From: Pseudonocardia sp. EC080619-01 | GTDB taxonomy: Bacteria > Actinomycetota > Actinomycetes > Mycobacteriales > Pseudonocardiaceae | Assembly: GCF_001420995.1 (NCBI RefSeq) | Contig: NZ_CP012184.1 | Span: 4,076,501 to 4,140,500 of the forward strand | DNA length: 64,000 bases | Reading direction: 5' to 3' | Shown: piece by piece, positions 25,455 to 33,931 of the stretch | Numbering within the stretch: the stretch's first letter is position 1 | Layout of the letters: each line of letters begins with the position of its first letter | Made by a program: the position numbers and the translations under genes | Notes under the pieces: model-generated | Told to the model about the DNA's origin: nothing | Database searches by the model: none | Seen by the model: only the letters and a program-made list of their open reading frames with translations

Positions 25455-26696
25455 TCAGGACCGGTCGAACAGGTTCCCGGTGGGGATCTTCGGTCGGGCC
25501 AGGTCGTGCGGGTCGGCCGCCCGGGCACCGGCGTAGATGGCGGCGGTGCGCTCGGCGATCGTCGGCCACGCGAAGTCGGTCCGCAGCCGGGCCCGTGCCG
25601 CGCGTGCCCGGCGCCGGGCGGCCCGCGGGTCGGCGAGCGCCCGGTCGACGGCGTCGGCGATCCCGGGCAGGTCGCCGGGTGTGAAGGCGAGGCCGGTCTC
25701 GCCGTCGCGCACGACCTCGCCGAGCCCGCCCGCGGTGGAGGCGACGAGCGTCGCCCCGACGGCGGCGGCCTCCAGCGCGACGATCCCGAACGGCTCGTAC
25801 CGGCTCGGCAGGACGACGGCGTCGGCGGCGCGCAGCAGCGCGGTCAGGTCGGCGTCGGGCAGGTGGCCGAGGAAGTCCACCGACCGTCTGACGCGGTGCG
25901 CGGCGGCGCGCTCGGCCAGCATGGCGGCCTGCGTCCCGGTCCCGGCGACCAGCAGCCGGGTGCCGGGGTGGCGGCGCCGGATCCGGGGCAGCGCCGCGAT
26001 CAGGTCCTGCACGCCCTTCTCGAACTCCAGCCGTCCGAAGTAGACCAGCCGCGGCCCGGACGACGACGGCACCGGCGCGGCCCCGCGGGTGCGCCAGCGA
26101 CCGGGGTCGATGCCGTTGTGCACCACGTGCACGTCGTCGGCGTCGAGGTCGTAGAGGGCGGCCACCTCGGCCCGCATCGCGGACGAGCAGGTGATCACCT
26201 CGTCCGCCCGCTGGGCGAGCCACCACTCGGTGGAGTGCACCTGACGGTTCATCGGGCCCGGCAGCCAGCCGGAGTGCCGTCCGGCCTCGGTGGCGTGCAG
26301 CGTCGTCACCAGCGGGACGCCGAGCACGTCGGCCAGCGCGATCGCCGGGTGCGCGACCAGCCAGTCGTGGGCGTGCACGACGTCCGGCCGCCAGCCGGGC
26401 AGCAGCGCCGTCAGCGCGTGCCGCAGCAGGCCGTGCCCCATGCCGAGGGTCCAGGCGACGAGATCGGTGCCGAACTCCAGGTGCGGCGGGTCCTCCGCGA
26501 CGCGCAGCACCCGGACGCCGTCGACCGTGTCCGTGACGGTCGGGTGGGTGCCGGCGTCGGTCCCGGCGGGGGCCCGCGACAGCACGACGACCTTGTGCCC
26601 GAGCACGACGAGCTCGCGGGCCAGCGCGTGCACGTGCCGGCCCAGCCCGCCGACGACGACCGGCGGGAACTCCCAGCTGACCATCAGCACCCGCAT
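25455..26696 (-). CDS. GT4-family glycosyltransferase (Rv3032-like alpha-glucosyltransferase)
   Basis: A 413-residue GT-B glycosyltransferase. The N-terminal donor-pocket loop reads MRVLMVSWEFPPVVVGGLGR, then DVVHAHDWLVAHPA. The C-terminal domain has LVYFGRLEFEKGVQDLI and the GT4 E-x7-E motif within PSRYEPFGIVALEAAAVG. The opening and the H-D-W motif are those of glycogen-synthase-like enzymes using ADP- or UDP-glucose. With GH57 and methyltransferase genes behind it in the same order as Rv3032-Rv3031-Rv3030, elongation of an intracellular alpha-1,4-glucan such as methylglucose lipopolysaccharide is likely. Confidence 0.85.
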   Translation of the reverse strand: MRVLMVSWEFPPVVVGGLGRHVHALARELVVLGHKVVVLSRAPAGTDAGTHPTVTDTVDGVRVLRVAEDPPHLEFGTDLVAWTLGMGHGLLRHALTALLPGWRPDVVHAHDWLVAHPAIALADVLGVPLVTTLHATEAGRHSGWLPGPMNRQVHSTEWWLAQRADEVITCSSAMRAEVAALYDLDADDVHVVHNGIDPGRWRTRGAAPVPSSSGPRLVYFGRLEFEKGVQDLIAALPRIRRRHPGTRLLVAGTGTQAAMLAERAAAHRVRRSVDFLGHLPDADLTALLRAADAVVLPSRYEPFGIVALEAAAVGATLVASTAGGLGEVVRDGETGLAFTPGDLPGIADAVDRALADPRAARRRARAARARLRTDFAWPTIAERTAAIYAGARAADPHDLARPKIPTGNLFDRS

Positions 26697-26728
26697 CCGG
26701 AGATCCTGGCAAACGCCGCCGGGGCCGG

Positions 26729-28276
26729 TTACCCCCGGGTAGTCGGGAGCCCTCCGGGCGCGGCCAGGTCCCGGGCGTCGACGTGCCCGAACACCGGCGC
26801 CGTGGCGTCCGTCCAGTGCGCGGCGCGGCGTCCGGCCGCGCGTCGCCGTCCCGCGCGAAGCAGGCCGGACAGCTCGGCGACCCGCCCGGCGTGCGTCGCG
26901 GAGCGGGACCGGGCGTAGTCCGCCGCGGAGTCCTTGCTGACCATGAACGCCCAGTCGCTGGACAGCGCGTGCAGCGCCTGGTCGACGAGCAGGTCCGCGA
27001 GCGGGTCGCGGGCATCGGGCCGCAGCAGCGGGCCGTCGCCGGGAAGCACGGTGTCGGCGCCGGCGAGCAGGTCGCGCTGGACGTCGTCGTTGCGGGCGAC
27101 GACGTCCGCGACCTGCGGCCCCGCCCAGACCCGCCAGTCCTTGCCGGACCCCCACGAGCACTCCGGCAGCGTCACCGGGTCGCCGACGAGGCCGTCGTCG
27201 ATCGCGCCGCCGAGCGTCCGCACCGCGACCCCGGCCTCGGGCAGCAGCCGCAGCACCGCGGCGAGCCAGTCCGGACCCTCCTGCCACCAGTGCCCGAACA
27301 GTTCCGTGTCGAAGGCCGCGACGGTGAGCGCGGGCCGCCCGGTCGTCCCACGCAGCGCTCGCAGCCGGGCGGCGACGGTGTCGACGAAGTCCCGGGCGTC
27401 CCGCTGCACGGCCCGGGCGGCGAGGTCGGGGGAGTACGGCTTCTTCCGCTCGGACGGCACCCGGCGGCCGGTCACCCGGGCCGGTTTGAGCCCGGACGCG
27501 TGGTCCCAGGTGTGGAAGTCGCGGTACTCGGCGGAGCCCGGGTAGCCCTTGCGCGGCGACCACACCCGGTAGGTGACGTCGAGGTCGCGGCCCACGCAGA
27601 GGACGTCCGAGTCACCGACGGGGCGGGCCAGGGCGGTGTCCCCGCGCAGCGCCGGGCCGTCGACGAGGAACCGGCCGACGCCCGCCGTCGCGTAGTCGTG
27701 CTCCATCCCCGGCGCGTAGCCACACTCGGGCGCCCAGATCCCGGCCGGATGCGACCCGAGTCGCAGCGCGTGGTCGGCCAGGCCGGCGCGCAGCGAGAAC
27801 CGCCGGACCCGCGGGTCCAGGAGCGGCTGGAACGGGTGCGCCGCCGGCCCGCCGAGCAGTTCGACGGCGCCGGAGTCCCGCAACGACCGCAGCGCGGGCG
27901 AGCCGCCGTGCCGCCAGTGCGCCTCGAACTCCGCCGTCGCCGTCGTCGACAGCCGGTGCTCGTGCGCGGCGAGATCGGGCAGCCGTCCGGCGGCGGAGTG
28001 CGCCCGCAGCGTCCAGCCGCCCAGCCAGTCGTGCACCCCGCGCAGGCAGTACGGGTCGTCGAGCTGCGCGGCCAGCACCGGGGTCACGCCGAGCGTGGCG
28101 AGCTCCCCACGCCCCTCGGCGGCCAGCTCCCGCAGCGTCGCCACCACCGGGAGGTACGACTGCGCCCACGACTGGTAGAGCCACTCCTCGCCCACCGGCC
28201 AGCGCCCGTGCCGGGCCAGCAGCGGCAGGTGCGAGTGCAGGACCAGGCAGAACGTGCCGACGCGCGCGTCCGTCAC
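26729..28276 (-). CDS. GH57-family 1,4-alpha-glucan branching-type enzyme (Rv3031-like)
   Basis: A 515-residue GH57 protein. It shows the N-terminal FCLVLHSHLPLLARHGRWPV with the family His residues, nucleophile Glu184 in IWAPECGYAPG, and acid/base Asp323 in AFDTELFGHWW. The C-terminal ALSSDWAFMVSKDSAADYAR is typical of the GH57 branching-enzyme subgroup. It makes alpha-1,6 branches in the glucan made by the GT4 enzyme. GTG 28276 overlaps the methyltransferase stop codon (GTGA), so the pair is translationally coupled. The order matches Rv3031. Confidence 0.88.
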   Translation of the reverse strand: MTDARVGTFCLVLHSHLPLLARHGRWPVGEEWLYQSWAQSYLPVVATLRELAAEGRGELATLGVTPVLAAQLDDPYCLRGVHDWLGGWTLRAHSAAGRLPDLAAHEHRLSTTATAEFEAHWRHGGSPALRSLRDSGAVELLGGPAAHPFQPLLDPRVRRFSLRAGLADHALRLGSHPAGIWAPECGYAPGMEHDYATAGVGRFLVDGPALRGDTALARPVGDSDVLCVGRDLDVTYRVWSPRKGYPGSAEYRDFHTWDHASGLKPARVTGRRVPSERKKPYSPDLAARAVQRDARDFVDTVAARLRALRGTTGRPALTVAAFDTELFGHWWQEGPDWLAAVLRLLPEAGVAVRTLGGAIDDGLVGDPVTLPECSWGSGKDWRVWAGPQVADVVARNDDVQRDLLAGADTVLPGDGPLLRPDARDPLADLLVDQALHALSSDWAFMVSKDSAADYARSRSATHAGRVAELSGLLRAGRRRAAGRRAAHWTDATAPVFGHVDARDLAAPGGLPTTRG

Positions 28277-29064
28277 GGGCGGGCCGCGTGGGTCGTGCGG
28301 GTCGCGCGGGTCGTCGCCGACACGAGCAGGTCGAGGGACCCCGCGAGGTCGCGGTCGTGCAGCTCGAAGTCCGCGGCCCGGACCGCCGCGACGTCGGCGG
28401 TCAGCTCCGCCGGCCACGGCTCGCCGGAGAGCGCGAGCGCGGTCTGCGCCTCGATCAGGCCGCCGTGGCGTTCGTCCATCGCGCGCAGCCGCGGACCGTG
28501 GTGCAGGCCGCGGACGCCGACCTCGTCGAACCCGGCGTCGCGGGTCAGCCCGGCCAGCTCGTCCGGGTCGAGCTCGCGGGTGTGGAACGGGTTCAGCGGG
28601 GTGTCCCGGCCGGGGGAGAAGGTGATCCGGTTCGGGGTCGAGACCAGCAGCCTCCCGCCCGGGCGCAGCACCCGGCGGCACTCGCCGAGGAACCGTTCCT
28701 GGTCCCACAGGTGCTCGATGACCTGGAGGGACACGACGACGTCGACCGAGGCGTCCGGCAGCGGCAGCGCCACCAGGTTCGCCCGTGCCACCACCACGCG
28801 CGGGTACCGGGCGCGGACGTGCGCGACCGTCGCCGGGTCGTAGTCGAGGGCCAGCACCCGGTGCGCCGTACCGGCGAGCAGGTCAGCGCCGTAACCCTCG
28901 CCGCAGCCGGCCTCCAGCACCGTCGCGCCGTCGCAGTCCGGTGCGATCGCCTCGTAGACGACCTCGTGGCGCCGGAACCAGTAGTTCTCGACGGCGAGCC
29001 CCGGCACGGTCCGCTCGCCGGTGAGGGGCAGGTGATCCGCCCGGTCGGCGCCCACGTCCGTCAT
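28273..29064 (-). CDS. SAM-dependent methyltransferase (Rv3030-like sugar O-methyltransferase)
   Basis: A 263-residue class I methyltransferase. It carries LTGERTVPG and ENYWFRRHEVVYEAIAPDC near the start, motif I VLEAGCGEGYGADLL, VLALDYDPATVAHVRARYP, then LPLPDASVDVVVSLQVIEHL and the post-motif RRVLRPGGRLLVSTPNRITF. It is first in a three-gene unit with GH57 and GT4. Rv3030 in the same place is implicated in 6-O-methylation of glucose residues in methylglucose lipopolysaccharide; transfer of that role is inference. The upstream region is occupied by a repeat array. Confidence 0.82.
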   Translation of the reverse strand: MTDVGADRADHLPLTGERTVPGLAVENYWFRRHEVVYEAIAPDCDGATVLEAGCGEGYGADLLAGTAHRVLALDYDPATVAHVRARYPRVVVARANLVALPLPDASVDVVVSLQVIEHLWDQERFLGECRRVLRPGGRLLVSTPNRITFSPGRDTPLNPFHTRELDPDELAGLTRDAGFDEVGVRGLHHGPRLRAMDERHGGLIEAQTALALSGEPWPAELTADVAAVRAADFELHDRDLAGSLDLLVSATTRATRTTHAARP

Positions 29065-29234
29065 CGCCCGCACCCCGCACCCCGCGCCGTTCGCCGCTTC
29101 CGGACGACGGTCGTCGCCGGTGACGCCGAGTCGATCAGGGGAGGTGTGGCCGGTGGACGGACCGGCCGACGGGTGGCTGCTCACGCTCGGAACGGTGTCA
29201 GACCGGCCCCGCCCCGCGTACGCCCGGGCTGGCC

Positions 29235-29496
29235 GCACCCGCCCGGACGCACCGCACCCGCCCGGACGCACCGCCCCCGCTCGGATGCACCGCCCCCGCC
29301 CGGATGCACCGGACCTGCCCGGACACGCAGCACCTGCCCGGCGCAGCCGCACAGGCTCGGGCGCAGCCGCACAGGACTCTCGACCACCGAGCGCCCTACC
29401 GCCCGCACAGCCGCACAGGTTCAGGCGCTCCCGCACAGGTTCGAGGGCCGTCGCACAGGTTCCAACCGGTGCGGGGGTAGGTGAACCTGTGCGGTT
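29235..29496. repeat. Array 1 of 19-20 bp repeats with an inverted last unit
   Basis: Tandem units with a 19 bp period drift from GCCCGGACGCACCGCACCC through GCCCGGATGCACCGGACCT to GCTCGGGCGCAGCCGCACAG. Looser units ending CCGCACAGGTTC follow, then one unit in reverse orientation (GAACCTGTGCGGTTCG, 29482-29497). The period is not a multiple of three. The surrounding 29065-29508 holds no gene. Confidence 0.8.
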
Positions 29497-29508
29497 CGCT
29501 TCGCGGCG

Positions 29509-29796
29509 ATGTCTCGGGGTCACGGAGTCGCGATGCAGCGACGGCAGGTCGGGCCCGGCGGGCTGTTCAGCGATGCCAGCCGCCCGCCGCGCAGGCTCGC
29601 CACGGCCCGCCTCGACCTCGGTCTGATCCTGGCCCGCGCCCGGCGCCCGGACGAGGCCGCGGCGGCGTTCGACGCCGGTGTGCTGGTCCCGTCGAACGCG
29701 TGGCGCGCCATCGAGCTGGACGACGCGCTGGACGGGTTCCGCGACGTGCCGGAGGTGGCCGAGCTGCACGCTCGGCGACGCGCCATCGCCCCGTAG
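29509..29796 (+). pseudogene. C-terminal remnant of a TPR-type transcriptional regulator
   Basis: A 95-codon frame lying exactly between the two repeat arrays. The readable similarity is RRLATARLDLGLILARARRP then DEAAAAFDAGVLVPSNAWRA and VPEVAELHARRRA. This resembles the last tetratricopeptide segment of XRE-family actinobacterial regulators, with a typical L-V-P-S-N-x-W-R-A element. The N-terminal helix-turn-helix is missing, so I treat it as a relic. Confidence 0.45.
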
Positions 29797-29804
29797 CGGC
29801 CGCA

Positions 29805-30037
29805 CCGGCTCGGGCGCTCCCGCACAGGCCGAGCGCTGCCGCATAGCTCGGGCGCAGCCGCACAGCCCGGGCGCAGCCGCATAGCCCGGGCGCTGCCGCA
29901 TAGCTCGGGCGTAGCCGCACAGCCCGGGCGCTGCCGCACAGGTTCGGGGGCGGCCGCACGACTTCGAACCTGTGCGGCTGTCCGCGACCCTGTGCGGCTA
30001 CCGGCGAACATGTGCGGGTGCCCGCGAAGGTGTGCGG
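29805..30037. repeat. Array 2 of 19-20 bp repeats, direct block then inverted block
   Basis: About seven units of C-Y-CGGGCGCWGCCGCAYAG (19 bp period) run from 29805 to 29942. After a junction at about 29944-29968 four units of a 20 bp period follow in reverse orientation (CGAACCTGTGCGGCTGTCCG and variants) to 30037. The two halves could pair into a long stem. Confidence 0.8.
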
Positions 30038-30146
30038 CGCGGCGCGGCGACGGCGCCGTCGCGGAAATCCGGACGCGGAGGGCAACGTCCGGGCCCTCCC
30101 GGACGTCCTCGGATCGGGGGACCCGACGCCGAGGAGGACGCACAGC

Positions 30147-30416
30147 ATGCGCGAGACGCTCACCGACGAGGGGACGCTGTCCCTCACGATCACCGGCCGG
30201 ACCGGGTCGTGGCTGGTCTCCGGGGTGCTGGGCGACGAGGACCTCGACCTGCAGGGCATGGACGACGCCGCACTGGCCGACATGCTGCGCGCACTGCTGC
30301 CCACCCGTACGGCGCCGACCTCCGGCCTCGAGACGGTCGCCGGGTCCGAGTGCCAGGGGGCCGGTGCGCCCGTCCCCGCGGCACCGCGGCGCGGCCGGCA
30401 CCGCCGGGCCGGCTGA
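30147..30416 (+). CDS. Small hypothetical protein (89 aa)
   Basis: ATG 30147 follows a strong ribosome-binding site (GAGGAGG). The protein reads MRETLTDEGTLSLTITGRTG then SWLVSGVLGDEDLDLQGMDD and AALADMLRALLP, followed by a Pro/Arg-rich tail probably disordered. No family recognised. The acidic middle part resembles small actinobacterial proteins of unknown function. Confidence 0.5.
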   Translation: MRETLTDEGTLSLTITGRTGSWLVSGVLGDEDLDLQGMDDAALADMLRALLPTRTAPTSGLETVAGSECQGAGAPVPAAPRRGRHRRAG

Positions 30417-30478
30417 GCACCGCCGGGCCGGCTGAGCACCGGCGGCACGGGCTCCCGGGGCGCGCTACGCCGCCGTCG

Positions 30479-30772
30479 TCACCCGATCGGTTCACCTGCC
30501 ACGGACACGACGCCGCCGACGTCGTTGCGCAGCCACGCCAGCAGCGTGCCGTCGTCGAGCGTCAGCGGCACCTCCGGCCCGCCCCACCCCAGACGGGTGG
30601 TCGGCCGGTACGCCAGCGCGTCCTCGAGCATCGCGGCGAGACCCTCGGTCGCGCGGACCGTCGTCCCGTCGTGCTCGACCGTCCGGCTGCCCGGAACGTC
30701 CTCGTCGGCGTGCGCGCCGGTGCTCAGGACGTAGCCGGTTCCCAGACGGTCGTCGAACCCCGTCACCTGCAC
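30479..30772 (-). CDS. Small hypothetical protein (97 aa)
   Basis: A 97-residue protein, MQVTGFDDRLGTGYVLSTGA and onward, rich in Gly and charged residues, ending in a hydrophobic stretch (LLAWLRNDVGGVVSVAGEPIG). No signal peptide, membrane helix or known motif. It is convergent with the preceding small gene and divergent from the etfBA promoter region. Confidence 0.45.
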   Translation of the reverse strand: MQVTGFDDRLGTGYVLSTGAHADEDVPGSRTVEHDGTTVRATEGLAAMLEDALAYRPTTRLGWGGPEVPLTLDDGTLLAWLRNDVGGVVSVAGEPIG

Positions 30773-30909
30773 GTCGGCTCCTTCCTGCCGGTGCGTGAGG
30801 TGCCGACGGTAGCGAAACCCGTCCCCCGTCCCGCGGACGCGCGGTGTGACGTCGTGCGTGACGACGGTGACGAGTGCCGCCCGTGAGTACGGTCACGGCG
30901 CCGGCACGT

Positions 30910-30938
30910 TTGCCAGGTGGCTACTCGTTGGTAACAAT
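30910..30938 (+). promoter_or_regulatory. Candidate etfBA promoter
   Basis: TTGCCA (30910-30915) and TAACAAT (30932-30938) are separated by 16 bp, close to a vegetative sigma consensus. They lie about 235 bp upstream of the etfB start in an otherwise gene-free 400 bp region. Confidence 0.4.
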
Positions 30939-30949
30939 GAACGTCACAG

Positions 30950-30964
30950 TGGCACGGCGTGCCA
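30950..30964. promoter_or_regulatory. 15 bp palindrome near the etfBA transcription start (operator candidate)
   Basis: TGGCACG-G-CGTGCCA is a perfect inverted repeat centred about 20 bp downstream of the -10 candidate, a position suited to repression. Confidence 0.4.
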
Positions 30965-31172
30965 TTACGGCACGACGCTGGCAGAGTCATCGGCTACATG
31001 GCGGGCGCGACGCCGCGGCCCACCCCCGCTCCTGCCGGAGCGCGCGGCGCAGCACCGTCACGGTGACGCGATGCGGGTACGGCCCCGGACCACCGGGACC
31101 GGCCCGCTGGACGAGGACGACGCGGCCTGTGCACGAGCCCAGGCCGCCGCGGCAGGAGGTCGAAGAGGTCCT

Positions 31173-31958
31173 ATGAAGATCGTGGCCCTGGTGAAGCAGG
31201 TGGCCGACACCTACTCGGAGCGGAAGCTGTCCGACTCCGACCACACCCTCGACCGTGAGGGGACCGAGGCGGTCATCGACGAGATCAACGAGCGTGCCGT
31301 GGAGCAGGCCCTCCTGGTGAAGGAGGCGGCCGGCGAGGGCGAGGTCGTGGTCGTGTCGATCGGCCCGGACCGCGCCACGGACGCGATCCGCAAGGCGTTG
31401 TCGATGGGCGCGGACTCCGCGGTGCACCTGTCCGACGAGGCGATCCACGGTTCGTGTGCGGTGCAGACCGCTCGCGCGCTGACGAAGCTGATCGGCCGTC
31501 AGGAGGGCTGGGACCTGGTCATCGCCGGGAACTCGGCCTCGGACGGTCAGATCGCCGCGGTGCCGGCGATGGTCGCCGATCTGCTCGGTGTGCCCGCGTT
31601 GACGTGGGCGAACGAGCTGTCGGTGTCCGGGTCGACGGTGACGGTGAAGCGGGAGACCGACGACGGTGTGACGCACCTGTCGGCGGAGCTGCCGGCGGTG
31701 GTCGCGGTCGGTGAGAAGTCCAACGAGCCGCGCTACCCCTCGTTCAAGGGGATCATGGCGGCGAAGAAGAAGCCGGTGGAGAGCCTCGATCTGGCCGGTG
31801 CCGGGATCGACGCCTCCGAGGTGGGTCTGGCGAACGCGCTGACCACGGTGACCAGCTCGGCGCCGAAGCCGCCGAAGCAGGCCGGCGAGAAGGTGACCGA
31901 CGAGGGCGACGGCGGCGCGAAGATCGCCGAGTTCCTGGTCGGTCAGAAGCTCATCTGA
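31173..31958 (+). CDS. etfB: Electron transfer flavoprotein beta subunit
   Basis: A 261-residue ETF beta subunit. It starts MKIVALVKQVADTYSERKLS and has the conserved VSIGPDRATDAIRKALSMGA, the AMP-binding region, and the recognition-loop and signature region LTWANELSVSGSTVTVKRET. The ETF heterodimer takes electrons from acyl-CoA and other dehydrogenases to ETF-ubiquinone oxidoreductase. ATG 31173 is 4-10 bp after AAGAGGTC. It is followed 47 bp later by etfA. Position equals fixA (Rv3029c). The 3' end is rich in GTG and TCG codons typical of a well-expressed gene. Confidence 0.95.
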   Translation: MKIVALVKQVADTYSERKLSDSDHTLDREGTEAVIDEINERAVEQALLVKEAAGEGEVVVVSIGPDRATDAIRKALSMGADSAVHLSDEAIHGSCAVQTARALTKLIGRQEGWDLVIAGNSASDGQIAAVPAMVADLLGVPALTWANELSVSGSTVTVKRETDDGVTHLSAELPAVVAVGEKSNEPRYPSFKGIMAAKKKPVESLDLAGAGIDASEVGLANALTTVTSSAPKPPKQAGEKVTDEGDGGAKIAEFLVGQKLI

Positions 31959-32005
31959 TCCGGGTTTCGGTTCCTGCTTCTTCTTCGTAATTGGAGACAT
32001 ACGAC

Positions 32006-32953
32006 ATGGCAGAGGTCCTGGTACTCGTCGACCACACCGACGGGGAGATCAAGAAGACCACCTACGAGATGCTGACCGCGGCGCGGGCGCTGGGTGCGCC
32101 CTCGGCCGTGGTGGTGGGTGCCGCCGGGGTGGCGGACAAGCTGGCCGACGGGCTGGCCGAGCACGGCGCCGAGAAGATCTACGTCGCCGAGACCGACTCG
32201 ACCGACTTCCTGGCCCCCGAGGTCGGGGTGCTGGAGTCGCTGGTCGGGTCGGTGGGCCCGGCGGCGGTGCTGGTCGTCGCGGCGGCCAACGGCAAGGAGG
32301 TCGCCGGCCGGCTGGCGGTGCGCACGAACTCCGGGCTGCTGTCCGACGTGGTCGGCGTGACCGCCGACGGCGTCCAGCACTCGATCTTCGGTGGTGCCTA
32401 CACCGCGGAGGCGAAGGCGAACACCGAGCACCCGGTGATCACGGTGCGTCCGGGTGCGGTCGACATCGAGGCCTCGGCCGGTGCGGGTGCGCGGGAGACC
32501 GTCGAGGTCCCGGCGCCGTCCGGGCGTCAGGCCACGGTGACCGGTCGTGAGCCGATCACCGGTGGGTCGCGTCCGGAGCTGACCGAGGCGACGGTGATCG
32601 TCTCGGGTGGTCGTGGTGTCGGTTCGGCCGACGACTTCACCGTCGTGGAGGGTCTGGCCGACTCCCTGGGTGCGGCCGTGGGCGCCTCGCGTGCGGCGGT
32701 CGACTCGGGCTACTACCCGCCGCAGTTCCAGGTCGGGCAGACCGGTAAGAGCGTGTCGCCGCAGCTCTACATCGCGCTGGGCATCTCGGGTGCGATCCAG
32801 CACCGGGCCGGGATGCAGACCTCGAAGACGATCGTCGCGGTGAACAAGGACGAGGAAGCACCGATCTTCGAGATCGCCGACTACGGCATCGTCGGTGACC
32901 TGTTCAAGGTCGCCCCGCAGCTGCAGGAGGAGGTGACGAAGCGCAAGAGCTGA
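32006..32953 (+). CDS. etfA: Electron transfer flavoprotein alpha subunit
   Basis: A 315-residue ETF alpha subunit. The N-terminal domain starts [20 protein letters not shown]. The C-terminal FAD domain shows [40 protein letters not shown] and [20 protein letters not shown], the canonical FAD-binding signature. It forms the FAD-containing heterodimer with EtfB. ATG 32006 is preceded by TTGGAGA. A very strong hairpin closes the unit. Confidence 0.95.
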   Translation: MAEVLVLVDHTDGEIKKTTYEMLTAARALGAPSAVVVGAAGVADKLADGLAEHGAEKIYVAETDSTDFLAPEVGVLESLVGSVGPAAVLVVAAANGKEVAGRLAVRTNSGLLSDVVGVTADGVQHSIFGGAYTAEAKANTEHPVITVRPGAVDIEASAGAGARETVEVPAPSGRQATVTGREPITGGSRPELTEATVIVSGGRGVGSADDFTVVEGLADSLGAAVGASRAAVDSGYYPPQFQVGQTGKSVSPQLYIALGISGAIQHRAGMQTSKTIVAVNKDEEAPIFEIADYGIVGDLFKVAPQLQEEVTKRKS

Positions 32954-32963
32954 CGCTTCGTCC

Positions 32964-33006
32964 CACGACGACGCCCGGGTGCCTGGTGCACCCGGGCGTC
33001 GTCGTG
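32964..33006 (+). terminator. etfBA terminator
   Basis: A perfect 19 bp stem (CACGACGACGCCCGGGTGC and its complement) with a 5 nt loop begins 11 bp after the etfA stop codon. Confidence 0.8.
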
Positions 33007-33142
33007 TGTGGGAGGCCCGTTCACCTGCTCCTACCTGCGACGACACCGCGGACGGGTGAGTCGGGCGGCGTTCACGTGGCCGCCACCGCCGTGTCGACGC
33101 GGAACCGTCCGGGTGTCGCGCGCGGCCGGTACCAACACCCGC

Positions 33143-33931
33143 GTGAACCAGGTGATCGTCTCGACCCCGGAGACCGCGGCCCGGCGGTACTCCCTGCTGC
33201 TCACGACCGACGCCGGTGACGTCGCCGCGGCGCAGGCGCTGCGCCACCGGGTGTTCGCCGACGAGATCGGCGCGACGCTGGACACCCCGGTGCCCGGCCG
33301 CGACGTCGACCGCTTCGACGAGTTCTGCGACCACCTCGTCGTCCGCGAGGACGCGACCGGCGAGATCGTCGGCACCTACCGGATGCTCCCGCCCGACCGG
33401 GCGCGCGCGGCCGGCGGTCTCTACGCCGACGACGAGTTCGACCTCACCGCGCTGGACCCGCTGCGCCCGGAGCTGGTGGAGACCGGCCGGTCCTGCGTGC
33501 ACCCCGACCACCGGGGCGGTGCCGTCGTCGGGCTGGCGTGGGCGGGCATCGCCCGCTACATGTTCCTCACCGGGCACCGCTGGCTGATCGGCTGCGCCAG
33601 CGTCCCGCTCGACGACGGCGGCGCGCAGGCCGCCGGCGTCTGGGACCGGGTGCGGGCGAAGCACCTCGCGCCGCCCGAGTACCGGACGACGCCGCGCCGC
33701 GGCTGGGACCCGGCCGGCGCCACGCGGCACCGCACGACGACGATCCCGCCGCTGCTGCGCGGCTACCTGCGCCTCGGGACGTGGGTGTGCGGGCCGCCGG
33801 CCCACGACCCGGACTTCGGCGTCGCCGACTTCCCGGTGCTGCTGGGGATGGACCACATCGACCAGCGCTACCTGCGGTTCTTCCTCGGCGAGTCGGACGG
33901 TGCCGGGGCGGCCGCGGGACCCGCGGCATGA
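33143..33931 (+). CDS. GNAT-family N-acyltransferase (OlsB/autoinducer-synthase-like, Rv3027c-like)
   Basis: A 262-residue acyltransferase. Visible signatures are [20 protein letters not shown] then [20 protein letters not shown] and [12 protein letters not shown]. Further on are the acetyl-CoA-type segment [20 protein letters not shown] and the late [12 protein letters not shown]. This is the family that includes ornithine-lipid N-acyltransferases and related long-chain acyl-ACP-dependent GNATs. It overlaps the PlsC-like gene by 4 bp. OlsB/OlsA-style pairing would allow ornithine-lipid-type products, but this is inferred from adjacency. Start is GTG 33143. Confidence 0.8.
   Translation: MNQVIVSTPETAARRYSLLLTTDAGDVAAAQALRHRVFADEIGATLDTPVPGRDVDRFDEFCDHLVVREDATGEIVGTYRMLPPDRARAAGGLYADDEFDLTALDPLRPELVETGRSCVHPDHRGGAVVGLAWAGIARYMFLTGHRWLIGCASVPLDDGGAQAAGVWDRVRAKHLAPPEYRTTPRRGWDPAGATRHRTTTIPPLLRGYLRLGTWVCGPPAHDPDFGVADFPVLLGMDHIDQRYLRFFLGESDGAGAAAGPAA

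Noticed and set aside
29235..30037. Possible CRISPR array
   Set aside because: Units are tandem with no unique spacers of constant size, orientation flips inside the arrays, and there are no cas genes.
30773..31172. Short frames upstream of etfB as genes
   Set aside because: Arg/His-rich composition and no motif; the region is better explained as a promoter and leader.
32964..33006. Possible riboswitch or small RNA between etfA and the GNAT gene
   Set aside because: It is a single simple perfect hairpin right after a stop codon; a terminator is the simpler explanation.
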